A stretch of 64,000 nucleotides of DNA, taken from assembly GCA_963797475.1 (NCBI GenBank), contig CAWCPR010000001.1, forward strand, positions 2,232,001 to 2,296,000. The letters are read 5' to 3'. The notes below the pieces were generated by a model. That model searched no databases. It worked only from the letters and a program-made list of their open reading frames with translations, and had not been told where the DNA came from. Of the stretch, positions 17,834-26,145 are shown in pieces. A program made the position numbers and the translations under genes. Numbering within the stretch: position 1 is the first letter of the stretch; each line of letters opens with the position of its first letter. This DNA comes from CAWCPR01 sp963797475. Its GTDB lineage: Bacteria; Chloroflexota; Anaerolineae; Anaerolineales; UBA4823.

Positions 17834-19078
17834 TCAAGGTAGCCATCGCGATGGGTAGTCATTTTCAAAAATCGAGATGTCAAATGTTTCCCGGTATTCA
17901 GCAGGCTGTGCTCCGAAACCGACAGGACGGTCGCGACGAGGCTGCCGCAGGCTGCTGATAAATTCGCGAAAAATTGTCTGAAGCACGCGCAATCCATCTG
18001 GGATTGTACGCAGCTTTCCGACCCCCAAGAAACGGTATCCTTCAAAACTTGGCACTTCCATGATCTTAAGGCTCGTGCGCATCGCTCGCAGATAAAGGGC
18101 AGTGTCGATCTCAAAGCCGTTCACGTCTTTCAGATCCAGCGTACTTAAACAATAACGCCAGAAGGCATGGTAGCCATAACATAAATCGGTAAAAGTACCA
18201 TTAAACAGCAAGTTCACGAGATGAACAAAGCAGGCGTTGCCAAGCCGCCGGATACGGGGCATATCAGTTGTGCCGCCGCCTGAGGCAAAACGGCTGCCTT
18301 TGACGAAATCTGCGCCTTCGCGAAGCGCGTGTATGAAGCGAGGGATCTCCCTCGGATCGTTGGAACCATCGGCGTCCATAACAATGATGATATCTCCTGC
18401 TGAGGCCTTATAGCCGGCGGCAAGAGCGGCTCCTTTACCGAGCTTTTTCTCCATGACTAATTTGATCGATGGCATGATTCGGCGGGAGGTCTCGACTGTG
18501 CCATCCGTTGACCGGCCGTCTACCAGGATCACCTCGTCGACTTCATCCATTGGGATAAAGGGCAGAATGAGTGGAAGGTTTTCAGCCTCGTTCAATGTTG
18601 GGATGATAAGAGACACTGTGGGGCGCAGCTTGACTTCCCGGTACCGAAATCGTCTGCCTGGAGCTGCGGGCGGGGCTTGTACGCTGTCAAGCAATGTCTG
18701 TATGCGCGCCAGCAGTTCGTCGGGGTGAAAAGGCTTGCGGACGAAATCCTTAGCGCCAATCGTAAGGGCTTGCGCGGCAACCTCGCCAGAGTCGAGAGCT
18801 GTCAGGAAAACTACCGGCGCGCTCGAACGATCCCGCAATCGCCGGAAAGTTTCCCAGCCATCCATTTCTGGCAGCATTACGTCCAGGAGGATCACATCCG
18901 GGTTGCTATTCTCGATCCAGTTTACAGCTTCCACGCCGCTCGCCAAGGAAGTAGTTTGATAACCGCGTGAGCGAAATAAGATGTTTAAAAATTGGCATAA
19001 ATCAGGATCGTCATCGACAATGAGGATTTTTCTTGCTGTGAAAGTCTCAAACTCATAGGACTGTCTGTTGAGCCACAT
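17834..19078 (-). CDS. Response-regulator receiver domain fused to a family 2 glycosyltransferase
   Basis: A 414-residue two-domain protein. Residues 16-130 are a CheY-like receiver with everything needed for phosphorylation: acidic pocket VDDDPD, phospho-acceptor Asp66 in LLDVMLPEMDGW, Thr93 in VVFLTALD, and Lys115 in DFVRKPFHPDEL. Residues from about 153 are a polyprenol-phosphate-glycosyltransferase-like GT2 domain: VSLIIPTLNEAENLPLIL, DEVILVDGRSTDGT, and the metal site IIVMDADGSNDP. No membrane helix follows. ATG at 19078 has GGAAGG seven bases upstream. As first gene of the operon it could switch glycan synthesis by phosphorylation of the enzyme itself (inference). No histidine kinase is in the window. 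Confidence 0.87.
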   Translation of the reverse strand: MWLNRQSYEFETFTARKILIVDDDPDLCQFLNILFRSRGYQTTSLASGVEAVNWIENSNPDVILLDVMLPEMDGWETFRRLRDRSSAPVVFLTALDSGEVAAQALTIGAKDFVRKPFHPDELLARIQTLLDSVQAPPAAPGRRFRYREVKLRPTVSLIIPTLNEAENLPLILPFIPMDEVDEVILVDGRSTDGTVETSRRIMPSIKLVMEKKLGKGAALAAGYKASAGDIIIVMDADGSNDPREIPRFIHALREGADFVKGSRFASGGGTTDMPRIRRLGNACFVHLVNLLFNGTFTDLCYGYHAFWRYCLSTLDLKDVNGFEIDTALYLRAMRTSLKIMEVPSFEGYRFLGVGKLRTIPDGLRVLQTIFREFISSLRQPRRDRPVGFGAQPAEYRETFDISIFENDYPSRWLP

Positions 19079-19749
19079 AATTACCTTCCCTTTCCCCCCG
19101 GTGTACCCGTTCGCTAAACTGATTTGCAAGTTTTACGAATTCATTAACAATCGATGAAAACCGCCTTTACAAGGAAAGCTATCAAGCAAACCCGTGAGAA
19201 TGGAGCTCTTTAAAATAGGTTTCCCCACTTTATAATCAGCGTACCCTGCTGGATCGACGATTGGCTCAAAGGCCGCCGGAATAATCAGAGCGGCTGCCAC
19301 CCCGGCCTTCTGCAAGCGGTGGACTGGCAATGAAAGCTGGTCACAAATTTAAACATAAGAACGAGAAACTCGCTAAAATGTTACAAGTCAGGTCCAAAAT
19401 GGCGGGGTTTTCGAATCAAGCTTGCAGGCGCGGAACAGGGTATCGTCAAATCTTTGCTGACGCTCGTCCAAATTTCTATCCGGAGACTGCAATCCAGCGT
19501 TAGTTTGTAAAACATTTCAACTCACTTGTTCTGGTCTATCGCTCGCATTTCTTCAGCAGAAAGGACCCTCACCAGCCTGTGACCTGGCTTGCATAAAAGT
19601 GCATAATGTCTACCTTCATGGTCGCAATTATAAACAAAAAGTTGCGGGCGATTCCTTAAAGATTCTATAATACTCGTTAGAAATAACTAAGAAATTTGGC
19701 GGAATGCTGTGCCTGTTGCCAGGGGGCTTCGAACGTGGGTTAAATAACG
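19079..19749. other. Long intergenic stretch upstream of the polysaccharide operon
   Basis: About 670 bases without a convincing gene. It should hold the promoter and any control sites of the minus-strand operon, but I see no consensus promoter there. A 65-codon minus-strand frame at 19133-19330 has a short stretch (AGVAAALIIPAAF) resembling CoA-binding proteins, too little to call. On the plus strand a good promoter-like pair lies at 19642-19671. Confidence 0.4.
19642..19671 (+). promoter_or_regulatory. Candidate sigma-70 promoter facing the tRNA terminator
   Basis: TTGCGG at 19642-19647 and a perfect TATAAT at 19666-19671, spaced by 18 bases. No plus-strand gene follows. Transcription from here would meet the bidirectional terminator at 19751-19778 after about 100 bases, so the product, if any, would be a short RNA antisense to nothing annotated. 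Confidence 0.3.
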
Positions 19750-19750
19750 A

Positions 19751-19778
19751 AAAGACCACCACATTCGGCGGTCTTTTT
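19751..19778. terminator. Bidirectional rho-independent terminator after tRNA-Arg
   Basis: AAAGACCACC and GGCGGTCTTT form a ten-position stem with one mismatch around the loop ACATTC. T-runs flank it on both strands (five on plus, four on minus). It lies two bases past the tRNA 3' end, so it most likely ends the tRNA transcript. Confidence 0.75.
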
Positions 19779-19780
19779 AG

Positions 19781-19854
19781 CGCCCGCGGCGCGACTCGAA
19801 CACGCGACCCTTTGCTCCGCAAGCAAATGCTCTAATCCACTGAGCTACGCGGGC
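19781..19854 (-). tRNA. tRNA-Arg, anticodon GCG
   Basis: A complete cloverleaf: acceptor GCCCGCG paired with CGCGGGC, D arm GCTC/GAGC with loop AGTGGATTA, anticodon stem TTTGC/GCAAA around loop TTGCGGA, a five-base variable loop, and T arm with loop TTCGAGT. Anticodon positions 34-36 read GCG, which decodes CGC and CGU. A20 in the D loop and C35/G36 are arginine identity elements. Discriminator base is G and no CCA is encoded. Bacteria normally read these codons with ACG (inosine), so the G34 form is unusual. Confidence 0.88.
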
Positions 19855-19967
19855 TTTTTAAAGCGCCCATCATTTTACCACTTTCCAGCAATAAATCAAT
19901 GGTAGGGCGAATGGCGTGATGGCCGGGCTGGGAGGCGATTCCTCCCCTTTACCGGCTCCCAATGCAG

Positions 19968-22679
19968 CTAACGGTAGGCGATCATGCGCCCGTTGACGTC
20001 GATAACGTGGTTCTCGTCGATCGAAACCTGGGCGATCCGAATCCGGCGCTGGAGCGATTGCAAGGCTTGCAGGATTTGTTCGTAAGTTTTCCCCCCCTGG
20101 CGGTATTGGCGCTTGATCGAGCTGTGCTGGTTCTCCAGCTCGCCAAGCAGGCGGCGTATTTCCTCAGTGGTGTTCGGGTTATCCCGGTAGGTCTGCATTT
20201 GCTGCTGCCAGAGCTGGGCGAGCTCATCGATATCCGCTTCCAGCTTTTCGACCTGGCTCTGCTCCTGGGCAGCCCGTTCGGCGATTTGCTGGACTTTGCT
20301 GCTGAGGGCCTGATATTTCGCCGAGATACTGCCGATCTGGGCTACCAGCGTGATGGCCTTGGCGGGCCGGCTTTTGACAGCCTCCCATTCGGCCTCTACC
20401 TTTGCCAGTTCCTGGCGCTCGGAGTCCAAAGACACAGAGGTCGGCGGCCAGGAGCGGGCGCCGCGCATCCAATTCGAGATCTCGGCGATCTGCTCGCGCA
20501 GATGCTGGCGGTTCTGGCTGGCAGCCGAAAAAGTCTCGAACAGGGGCTGGGCGACGTCTTCGAGCGACCGCAAGGCTGCATTGCAGGACTGCCAGTAATC
20601 GCTGCGGCGTCTTAATTCCAGGATCGCCTCGTTCATTCCGAACTGAGTTTTGCCTGGAAAACCGCTCGCGCCGTAAGCCTGACCGGAGCCAAGCAGGCGG
20701 TGCGCCTCCGCCACAGCCGGCTCATCCAGTTCCGTAATCTCCTCCAGGTCGGAAAGATCAGCAGCCAGGGCATTTTTCTGAAGCTCGATCTCTTTATTCA
20801 AACGCTCCAGCCAGTTGTTGGCGCTCTGCTCAATCCGGGCCAACAGGGTAACGACGGACCTGGCCTTGCGTTCGACCGGGCCGCGCTCGCGCTGCTCGAG
20901 CTCCCGGGCAGCCTGTTCGTAGCTGGATTGCAGACGGTTGATCTCGGCGGTAGCGGTTTCTCCCAGGAAGGCATTGCTGCGAGCCAGCAGGGTCAGTTGG
21001 TTGAGCGCCGAACGGATTCCACTGGCCTGGTCCTGGGCTTGCTGCTCGCTGCTTTGGATCTCCTCCAGGCGGGTTTGGATGTGATCGGCCCGGTTACGCA
21101 GGGATTGGTAAAACTGCGCAAGCTGGCGCGTATCCTGCAGGCGCTGCGCTAGGTCTGTCTCTCCAACCGGTTCGGCCGGATTGCCCGCTAGACGTTTCAA
21201 ACCGTCCGCCAGTGCGCCCAAGTCTTGAGCAAAGCTGGCGACTGAATCAATACGCGGCCAGTTGTCGGGATCGTAGCTGCCGGCGCGCTCCTTCAATATT
21301 TGTGCACCCTGAAGCCATTCCTGGCCTCGGGCAAATTCCGGGCTTGCCAGGATATCCAGGAGTTCGCCATGCTGGCGGGCAATCTCCTGGCAGTGATCGC
21401 TCAGCTCTTTCTGTTGGACATTCAACCGCGCGGCGCTGGCAAGGTCCTGGCTGATCTGTTCCGGGTTGCGGCTTTTCTTGATCGTGCCGATTGCGCTGGC
21501 CTCACGGCTGAGCCTGGTGAGCACGATGCGGCTTTGTCCCCAGGCCAGCGGGTGAATGCCAGCGGTCCCCAGGGCGGCGAACTGCGCCGAGAGCATTTGC
21601 AGCCCTTCGGAGAGCTCGTCTAAAACGCGCTTCAGGTCGCCAAGCTGCTGGCGGGATTGCTTTACCTGGTTGTCAATCTCCTGCACGGCGGCATGAACCC
21701 GCCCGCTCTCCTCGGCGACTGCGCCCATGCTTTCAATCTCCAGACGAGAGAGCGTATCCTGCAGGTTGCGGGAGATGATCTTAAGCTTGTCAAACTGGTC
21801 GATGGTGGCTGTTAAATCGAGCCCATCCGGAATGTTATCCAGGGACCTGTCCACCCGGTCCAGGACCTGGCGCAGCGCGGCGACCTTGGCGGTCGTTTCG
21901 GCGTGCGCCTGCTCCCATCCCTGGAGCTGCGCCAGCAGCGTATCGAGCTCGGGCTGCGCCTGAGACAGCACGGCGTGGGCCTCGGCCACATGGGCCTGCT
22001 GCGCCTGAGACAGCACGGCTGTCTCTTCTTCGTTGAAGAAATAGGCCGGGATCTGGGCCAGTGCCTGGCGCAAGTCGCTTTCCTTGTGAGCGGCAGCCTG
22101 CAGAGACTGGCCCTGCAGGTTCTGCCCCTGGAATTTCTCGATCAGCCGGCGGGCCTGCTGGTGGGTTTCTTGGGCTTGCCTGGCCTGGCTGGCGATTTCC
22201 CAGCCCAGCCTTTCCAGCTCCTGGCTGCTTTTGGCTGCCTCGTCCAGCGCCTTATGCTGGGCTTCCAGGGCTTTTCGCAAGCCGGCGCTCTCCCGCCGCA
22301 AGCTGAACCAAAAAAACGGCGCCCCGACCGTAGCTTGCCAGCGGTTGGACGCCAGTTGGCGCATCCCTTCCTGGATGGCGACGTTCTGCCGCTCCAGGCC
22401 GGCAAGCTGGCTGTCGATTTCCTCCAGGCGGGCTTGCAGCTCCCCCAGGCGCGAAGCGTACGGCTCGCGCGGCTCCTGGCTGTACGCCTGCAAAACCAGG
22501 TCGATCTCCTGGCGCCTGGCGTGCAAACCGCGCAGCGCGCCGCGGGTTTCCTTAAGTTCTTGTTGAGTTTTCCGCTGCCAATAACGAATGAGCAGGTACA
22601 ACCCGGCGATTGTCGCGAGCAAGATGAGCGGGATCAGCCATACTCCAGAGCTCCAGAAATTGAATTCGCCTGTACCCAT
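19968..22679 (-). CDS. Membrane-anchored coiled-coil protein
   Basis: A 903-residue protein with one N-terminal membrane segment (VWLIPLILLATIAGLYLLI, about residues 12-31) and then an almost continuous Gln/Glu/Ala/Leu-rich heptad region of some 850 residues, built of several blocks separated by Pro/Gly. Such a shape suits a scaffold or spacer protein on the cytoplasmic face, loosely like EzrA or SMC-type coiled coils, but no family can be named. There is no nucleotide-binding motif. ATG at 22679 was preferred over a TTG six codons earlier. It starts 25 bases after the htpG stop, so the two genes are probably cotranscribed. Confidence 0.75.
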   Translation of the reverse strand: MGTGEFNFWSSGVWLIPLILLATIAGLYLLIRYWQRKTQQELKETRGALRGLHARRQEIDLVLQAYSQEPREPYASRLGELQARLEEIDSQLAGLERQNVAIQEGMRQLASNRWQATVGAPFFWFSLRRESAGLRKALEAQHKALDEAAKSSQELERLGWEIASQARQAQETHQQARRLIEKFQGQNLQGQSLQAAAHKESDLRQALAQIPAYFFNEEETAVLSQAQQAHVAEAHAVLSQAQPELDTLLAQLQGWEQAHAETTAKVAALRQVLDRVDRSLDNIPDGLDLTATIDQFDKLKIISRNLQDTLSRLEIESMGAVAEESGRVHAAVQEIDNQVKQSRQQLGDLKRVLDELSEGLQMLSAQFAALGTAGIHPLAWGQSRIVLTRLSREASAIGTIKKSRNPEQISQDLASAARLNVQQKELSDHCQEIARQHGELLDILASPEFARGQEWLQGAQILKERAGSYDPDNWPRIDSVASFAQDLGALADGLKRLAGNPAEPVGETDLAQRLQDTRQLAQFYQSLRNRADHIQTRLEEIQSSEQQAQDQASGIRSALNQLTLLARSNAFLGETATAEINRLQSSYEQAARELEQRERGPVERKARSVVTLLARIEQSANNWLERLNKEIELQKNALAADLSDLEEITELDEPAVAEAHRLLGSGQAYGASGFPGKTQFGMNEAILELRRRSDYWQSCNAALRSLEDVAQPLFETFSAASQNRQHLREQIAEISNWMRGARSWPPTSVSLDSERQELAKVEAEWEAVKSRPAKAITLVAQIGSISAKYQALSSKVQQIAERAAQEQSQVEKLEADIDELAQLWQQQMQTYRDNPNTTEEIRRLLGELENQHSSIKRQYRQGGKTYEQILQALQSLQRRIRIAQVSIDENHVIDVNGRMIAYR

Positions 22680-22704
22680 GGCATAAATTATACTCAATCC
22701 TGAT

Positions 22705-24591
22705 TCATTGCGATGGTTCGATCAAAGCTGCTTCCATAAGTTTTTGAATGCGCTGGATCATGCTGGCCGGGTCAGGATGCAAGCCTTCGATTAATAGAGC
22801 GTCCTCGTAAATTTGTTCGATCAGCAGCGGGTTGCGCAGATCCTCTTTCGAAAGGCTGTTGAGCCCGAGGAGGATGGGATGGCGTGGGTTAAGCTCCAGC
22901 ACCTTTTTGGGAACCTCAAAATCGCGGTTGAGCAGCTTGTAAACGCGCTGCATCTCCTGGTTAAGAGCCCCCTCCGGGTCTACCAGGCGGGCGGGCGAGT
23001 CGGATAAGCGCTCCGTCATGCGCACGTCGGCCACCCGCTCCCCCAATTGCGCCTTGAAGCGTTCGATCAGGGCATCCAATTCGGCTTCTGGTACGGATGG
23101 GCGCTCATCAGATGCATTCTCCTCTCCCTTCGGAATTTCCAGCTCGGCGGTAGCGACGTTGGCGAGATCGCGATCCTGGTACTTGGTCAGGCGCACCAGC
23201 AAAAAGGGGTCCACAGGGTCGGTGAGGAGCAGCACCTCATAATCATAGCGGCGCACCAGGTCAAGGTGCGGGCTGTACAGCACCGAATGTTCGTCCTCTC
23301 CCAGGATATAGTAGATCTTCTCCTGGTCTGGTTTCATGCGCTGCACATATTCGTCCAGCGAGACCCATTTTTCCGGGTTTGTGCTGCTGCGGAAGCGCAA
23401 CAACGGGTAAAGCGCCTCGGGCTGGCTTTGCTCGACAGCCACCCCTTGTTTGATATAGCGGTCGAACGAAACCCAAAACTTGTCGTAAGCCTGGACGTCT
23501 TCCTCGGCCAATTTCTTGAGCGTATCGATGACCTTATTGGTCACCAGCTTCTTTAACTGGGCCATGATCCGGTTGGCCTGCACCAATTCGCGCGAAACAT
23601 TCAGCGGCAGGTCCTCCAAATCGACCACCCCCTGCACGAAGCTAAAATATTCTGGCAGCAGGTCCTTGTTGTATTCCTGAATGAGCACTTTACGAGCGTA
23701 GAGCTTGAGACCGTCCTCTTTGCGCAGCGTGAACATGCCGCGCTCGGATGCAGCCGGGAAATACAGCAAGGCATACATCTGCACCGGGGCGTCCACTACC
23801 ATATGCGTGTAGGTCAGCGGCGGGTCAAATTCCAGGGTAAACTGCTTGTAGAAGTCCTCGTAATCCTTCTTCTCGACCTCGCGCGGCGACTGGCGCCAGA
23901 TCGCGGTTTGGCGGTTGGCTTGCTCCTTTTCCTCGCCCAGGTAAATTGGGAAAGGGATGAAATCCGAATGTTTGCGGATGATCTCGCGCAAGCGCTGCTC
24001 TTCAAGGAATTCACTCGAGTCGCTGTTCAGCTTAATAACTACGCTGGTGCCGCGCTCATTTCTCTCGGCGGGCTCGATAGCATAGGTGTCCGCGCCTGTC
24101 GAAAACCAGGCAGCCGCCTGGGCCTCGGGCTGGTAAGAACGCGATACGACCCGGATCCATTCCGCCACCATAAAAGCCGAGTAGAAACCCACACCGAACT
24201 GTCCGATCAGGTCGGATACCTTCTTTTCGCTCTCCTGGACGGCTTGCATGAACTGGCGCGCCCCGGAATGGGCAATCGTACCCAGATTCTCGACCATCTC
24301 ATCCGCGGTCATGCCGATGCCGGAATCCGTAATGGTAAGCGTGTTCTCTTCCTTGTTTACGGTGATGCGGATGGCCAGCTCGGCTTGCAGGTCGAGCACC
24401 TCCCGGTTGGTCAGAATCTCGAAGTCGATACGAGTGAGCGCGTCGGAAGCGTTGGAGATCAGCTCGCGCAGGAAAATTTCGCGTTCGGTGTAGAGCGAAT
24501 GGATCAAGATGTTCAGAAGTTGGCGGGTCTCCGCTTTGAATGCGATGGACTGCATGTCTTCGGGTGATTGGGTTTGAGTTTTTTCTTCCAT
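22705..24591 (-). CDS. htpG: Chaperone protein HtpG (Hsp90)
   Basis: A 628-residue bacterial Hsp90, an ATP-driven dimeric cytoplasmic chaperone. The GHKL ATP site is complete: LRELISNASDALTRI (with the catalytic Glu and metal Asn), TITDSGIGM, the lid GTIAHSGARQF, and IGQFGVGFYSAFMVA. GTSVVIKL closes the N-domain. The middle domain shows LPLNVSRELVQANRIM and the client-loop Arg/Gln region. Length is normal for the family. ATG at 24591 has GAGGAG five bases upstream. The downstream coiled-coil gene lies in the same direction with a 25-base gap. Confidence 0.96.
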   Translation of the reverse strand: MEEKTQTQSPEDMQSIAFKAETRQLLNILIHSLYTEREIFLRELISNASDALTRIDFEILTNREVLDLQAELAIRITVNKEENTLTITDSGIGMTADEMVENLGTIAHSGARQFMQAVQESEKKVSDLIGQFGVGFYSAFMVAEWIRVVSRSYQPEAQAAAWFSTGADTYAIEPAERNERGTSVVIKLNSDSSEFLEEQRLREIIRKHSDFIPFPIYLGEEKEQANRQTAIWRQSPREVEKKDYEDFYKQFTLEFDPPLTYTHMVVDAPVQMYALLYFPAASERGMFTLRKEDGLKLYARKVLIQEYNKDLLPEYFSFVQGVVDLEDLPLNVSRELVQANRIMAQLKKLVTNKVIDTLKKLAEEDVQAYDKFWVSFDRYIKQGVAVEQSQPEALYPLLRFRSSTNPEKWVSLDEYVQRMKPDQEKIYYILGEDEHSVLYSPHLDLVRRYDYEVLLLTDPVDPFLLVRLTKYQDRDLANVATAELEIPKGEENASDERPSVPEAELDALIERFKAQLGERVADVRMTERLSDSPARLVDPEGALNQEMQRVYKLLNRDFEVPKKVLELNPRHPILLGLNSLSKEDLRNPLLIEQIYEDALLIEGLHPDPASMIQRIQKLMEAALIEPSQ

Positions 24592-24726
24592 AAAGCTCCT
24601 CAATTTAAAGGGGTCTGGTACCTTTTCAAGAAAATGATGATCTCCCAGGCTCTGGATGGTATATTTGCAATAGAAATATATACACGATCATTGTAAGAAT
24701 CGCATAAAGTCAGGCTGCGAGAGGCA

Positions 24727-25890
24727 TTAATCGACTTCCCAGGGCGGCGTTCCGCTGCCGCCCGCGCCGCGCAGGGAGAGGCGGATCGGTTCGCCAAATT
24801 CGGGCAGCACATCTGCGACCGCAGCCAGCAGGCCAAAGCATCCGGCGATCATCATATCCCCAAACGGGACGGCGAAATAAGGCCGCAGACTGGAGGCGTT
24901 GAGCATGCTGCGGCGTGGGCCAGCCACTACCACTCCAAATGAACCCTCCTGCAAGGACAGCGGCTGGTCGTGGTAGATGAGCGCGCCGTGACCGTGATCG
25001 CCAAATACATCGGCATGTGTCAGGCTGCCATCGGCCAGGGCGCACAAAAGGTTTTCCAGGCGGGGCAGGTCGAGCAGGCCGGTGTGGTGTTCGAAGACCC
25101 CCTCGATGCCCGTCGGGCCCAGGCGAAAGGCCAGGGTGTGAAAATTGCCAACGTTGGCGATGAGGAGACGCGCCTGCCTGCGCACCTGCGGGTCAAATGT
25201 GGCTCCCAGGACTGCCGCAGGAGCAGTATCCATAATCACCAGCGGCAGATCTTTCAGGAGCTCGCCGTCCGCCTGGCGGGCAGACTGCACTACTGCCTGC
25301 AAGCGGGTCATGATGGGCGGGACATCTTGTTCCCGAAAGGCGAAGGCGCTCAACCGGTTTTGGGAGCGGATGCGTTCGTCGAGGTAATCGAAGCGGAACT
25401 GGCGGTCGGATATTTCGGGCGGGGCGTTGCCGTGATCAAACACCGCAACGGCGACAGCGCTGAGGTCGTCCAGCGAAACGTCGAACTGGCCCAGAGACCG
25501 GGCGATGGCTTTGAAATCCAGGTCGCGCAGCTCCAGGCGCCGGACCGAATCTGGCAGCCCTTGGGCTTCATCCTGGCTGAGGATGCGCACCCCTGTCGCT
25601 TCAACCGCTTCCAGATCGTCGTTGAACGAGCGCGCCGCCTCGGGAGTGGCATAGATCGGCAGGCCAGCGCGGGCGTGATCCTCAGCGGCCCACGCGCTGG
25701 GCCCGCCGCCCATGGTTACACCGGTAAGCAGGACCGCTTCCCTGCGCCGGGTGGCCTCTTTCAGGCGGCGGTAAACGATCATTGTGGGCGAAGGCGCCAC
25801 CAGCTTAATTCCGTTTTCGATGTCCAAGCGGGAGTCGTAAAGAAAAATATCCTGCGTACCGGTGCCGATATCAGCCGTTAAAATTTTCAT
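24727..25890 (-). CDS. DUF1786 family protein
   Basis: A 387-residue protein whose N-terminus MKILTADIGTGTQDIFLYD matches the phosphate-1 loop of the actin/Hsp70 ATPase fold seen in DUF1786 proteins. A second glycine-rich loop is visible as LLTGVTMGGGPSAW, and IANVGNFHTLAF near residue 270 may be the phosphate-2 loop. Family members are often named pyruvate formate-lyase activating-like, but no radical-SAM cysteine motif is present and the function is unknown. The long frame upstream of ATG 25890 is not protein-like. It diverges from the methylmalonyl-CoA mutase gene. Confidence 0.75.
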   Translation of the reverse strand: MKILTADIGTGTQDIFLYDSRLDIENGIKLVAPSPTMIVYRRLKEATRRREAVLLTGVTMGGGPSAWAAEDHARAGLPIYATPEAARSFNDDLEAVEATGVRILSQDEAQGLPDSVRRLELRDLDFKAIARSLGQFDVSLDDLSAVAVAVFDHGNAPPEISDRQFRFDYLDERIRSQNRLSAFAFREQDVPPIMTRLQAVVQSARQADGELLKDLPLVIMDTAPAAVLGATFDPQVRRQARLLIANVGNFHTLAFRLGPTGIEGVFEHHTGLLDLPRLENLLCALADGSLTHADVFGDHGHGALIYHDQPLSLQEGSFGVVVAGPRRSMLNASSLRPYFAVPFGDMMIAGCFGLLAAVADVLPEFGEPIRLSLRGAGGSGTPPWEVD

Positions 25891-26089
25891 TGCATCCCAT
25901 GCCTGGCAATCCCCTGCCCCGCAATGTCCCACCTTCTCCAAAAAATTGATCCCAAAAGCGCTGGCCCAACTCATCGCCTTTCTTAATATTTTGAGTTTAC
26001 CACAATTCGAAATGAGGCTCGCCTTTTTGATCGCTATCGGGTTTCTATTCTGATGAATATCTGAAATCGTGCGAACGGGAAAAGCGCTC

Positions 26090-26118
26090 TTACTCACCCG
26101 TTGCAGTTAAGGTATACT
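26090..26118 (+). promoter_or_regulatory. Candidate promoter of the methylmalonyl-CoA mutase operon
   Basis: TATACT at 26113-26118 with a weak TTACTC at 26090-26095 and a 17-base spacer, about 28 bases before the ATG at 26146. The -35 box matches poorly. Confidence 0.35.
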
Positions 26119-26145
26119 GGGAAAAATTCCCCTGGGGAGGCCCTT

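Noticed and set aside
19133..19330. 65-codon minus-strand frame with a CoA-binding-like stretch
   Set aside because: Only about a dozen residues look familiar, there is no ribosome site, and the rest is not protein-like.
19130..19345. Possible riboswitch or structured RNA
   Set aside because: Some stem-forming GC-rich pieces are present but no class consensus fits on either strand and no plus-strand gene follows.
19679..19750. Possible SRP RNA or tmRNA piece
   Set aside because: The conserved SRP core (GGAAGG-AGCAG type) and tmRNA ends are absent.
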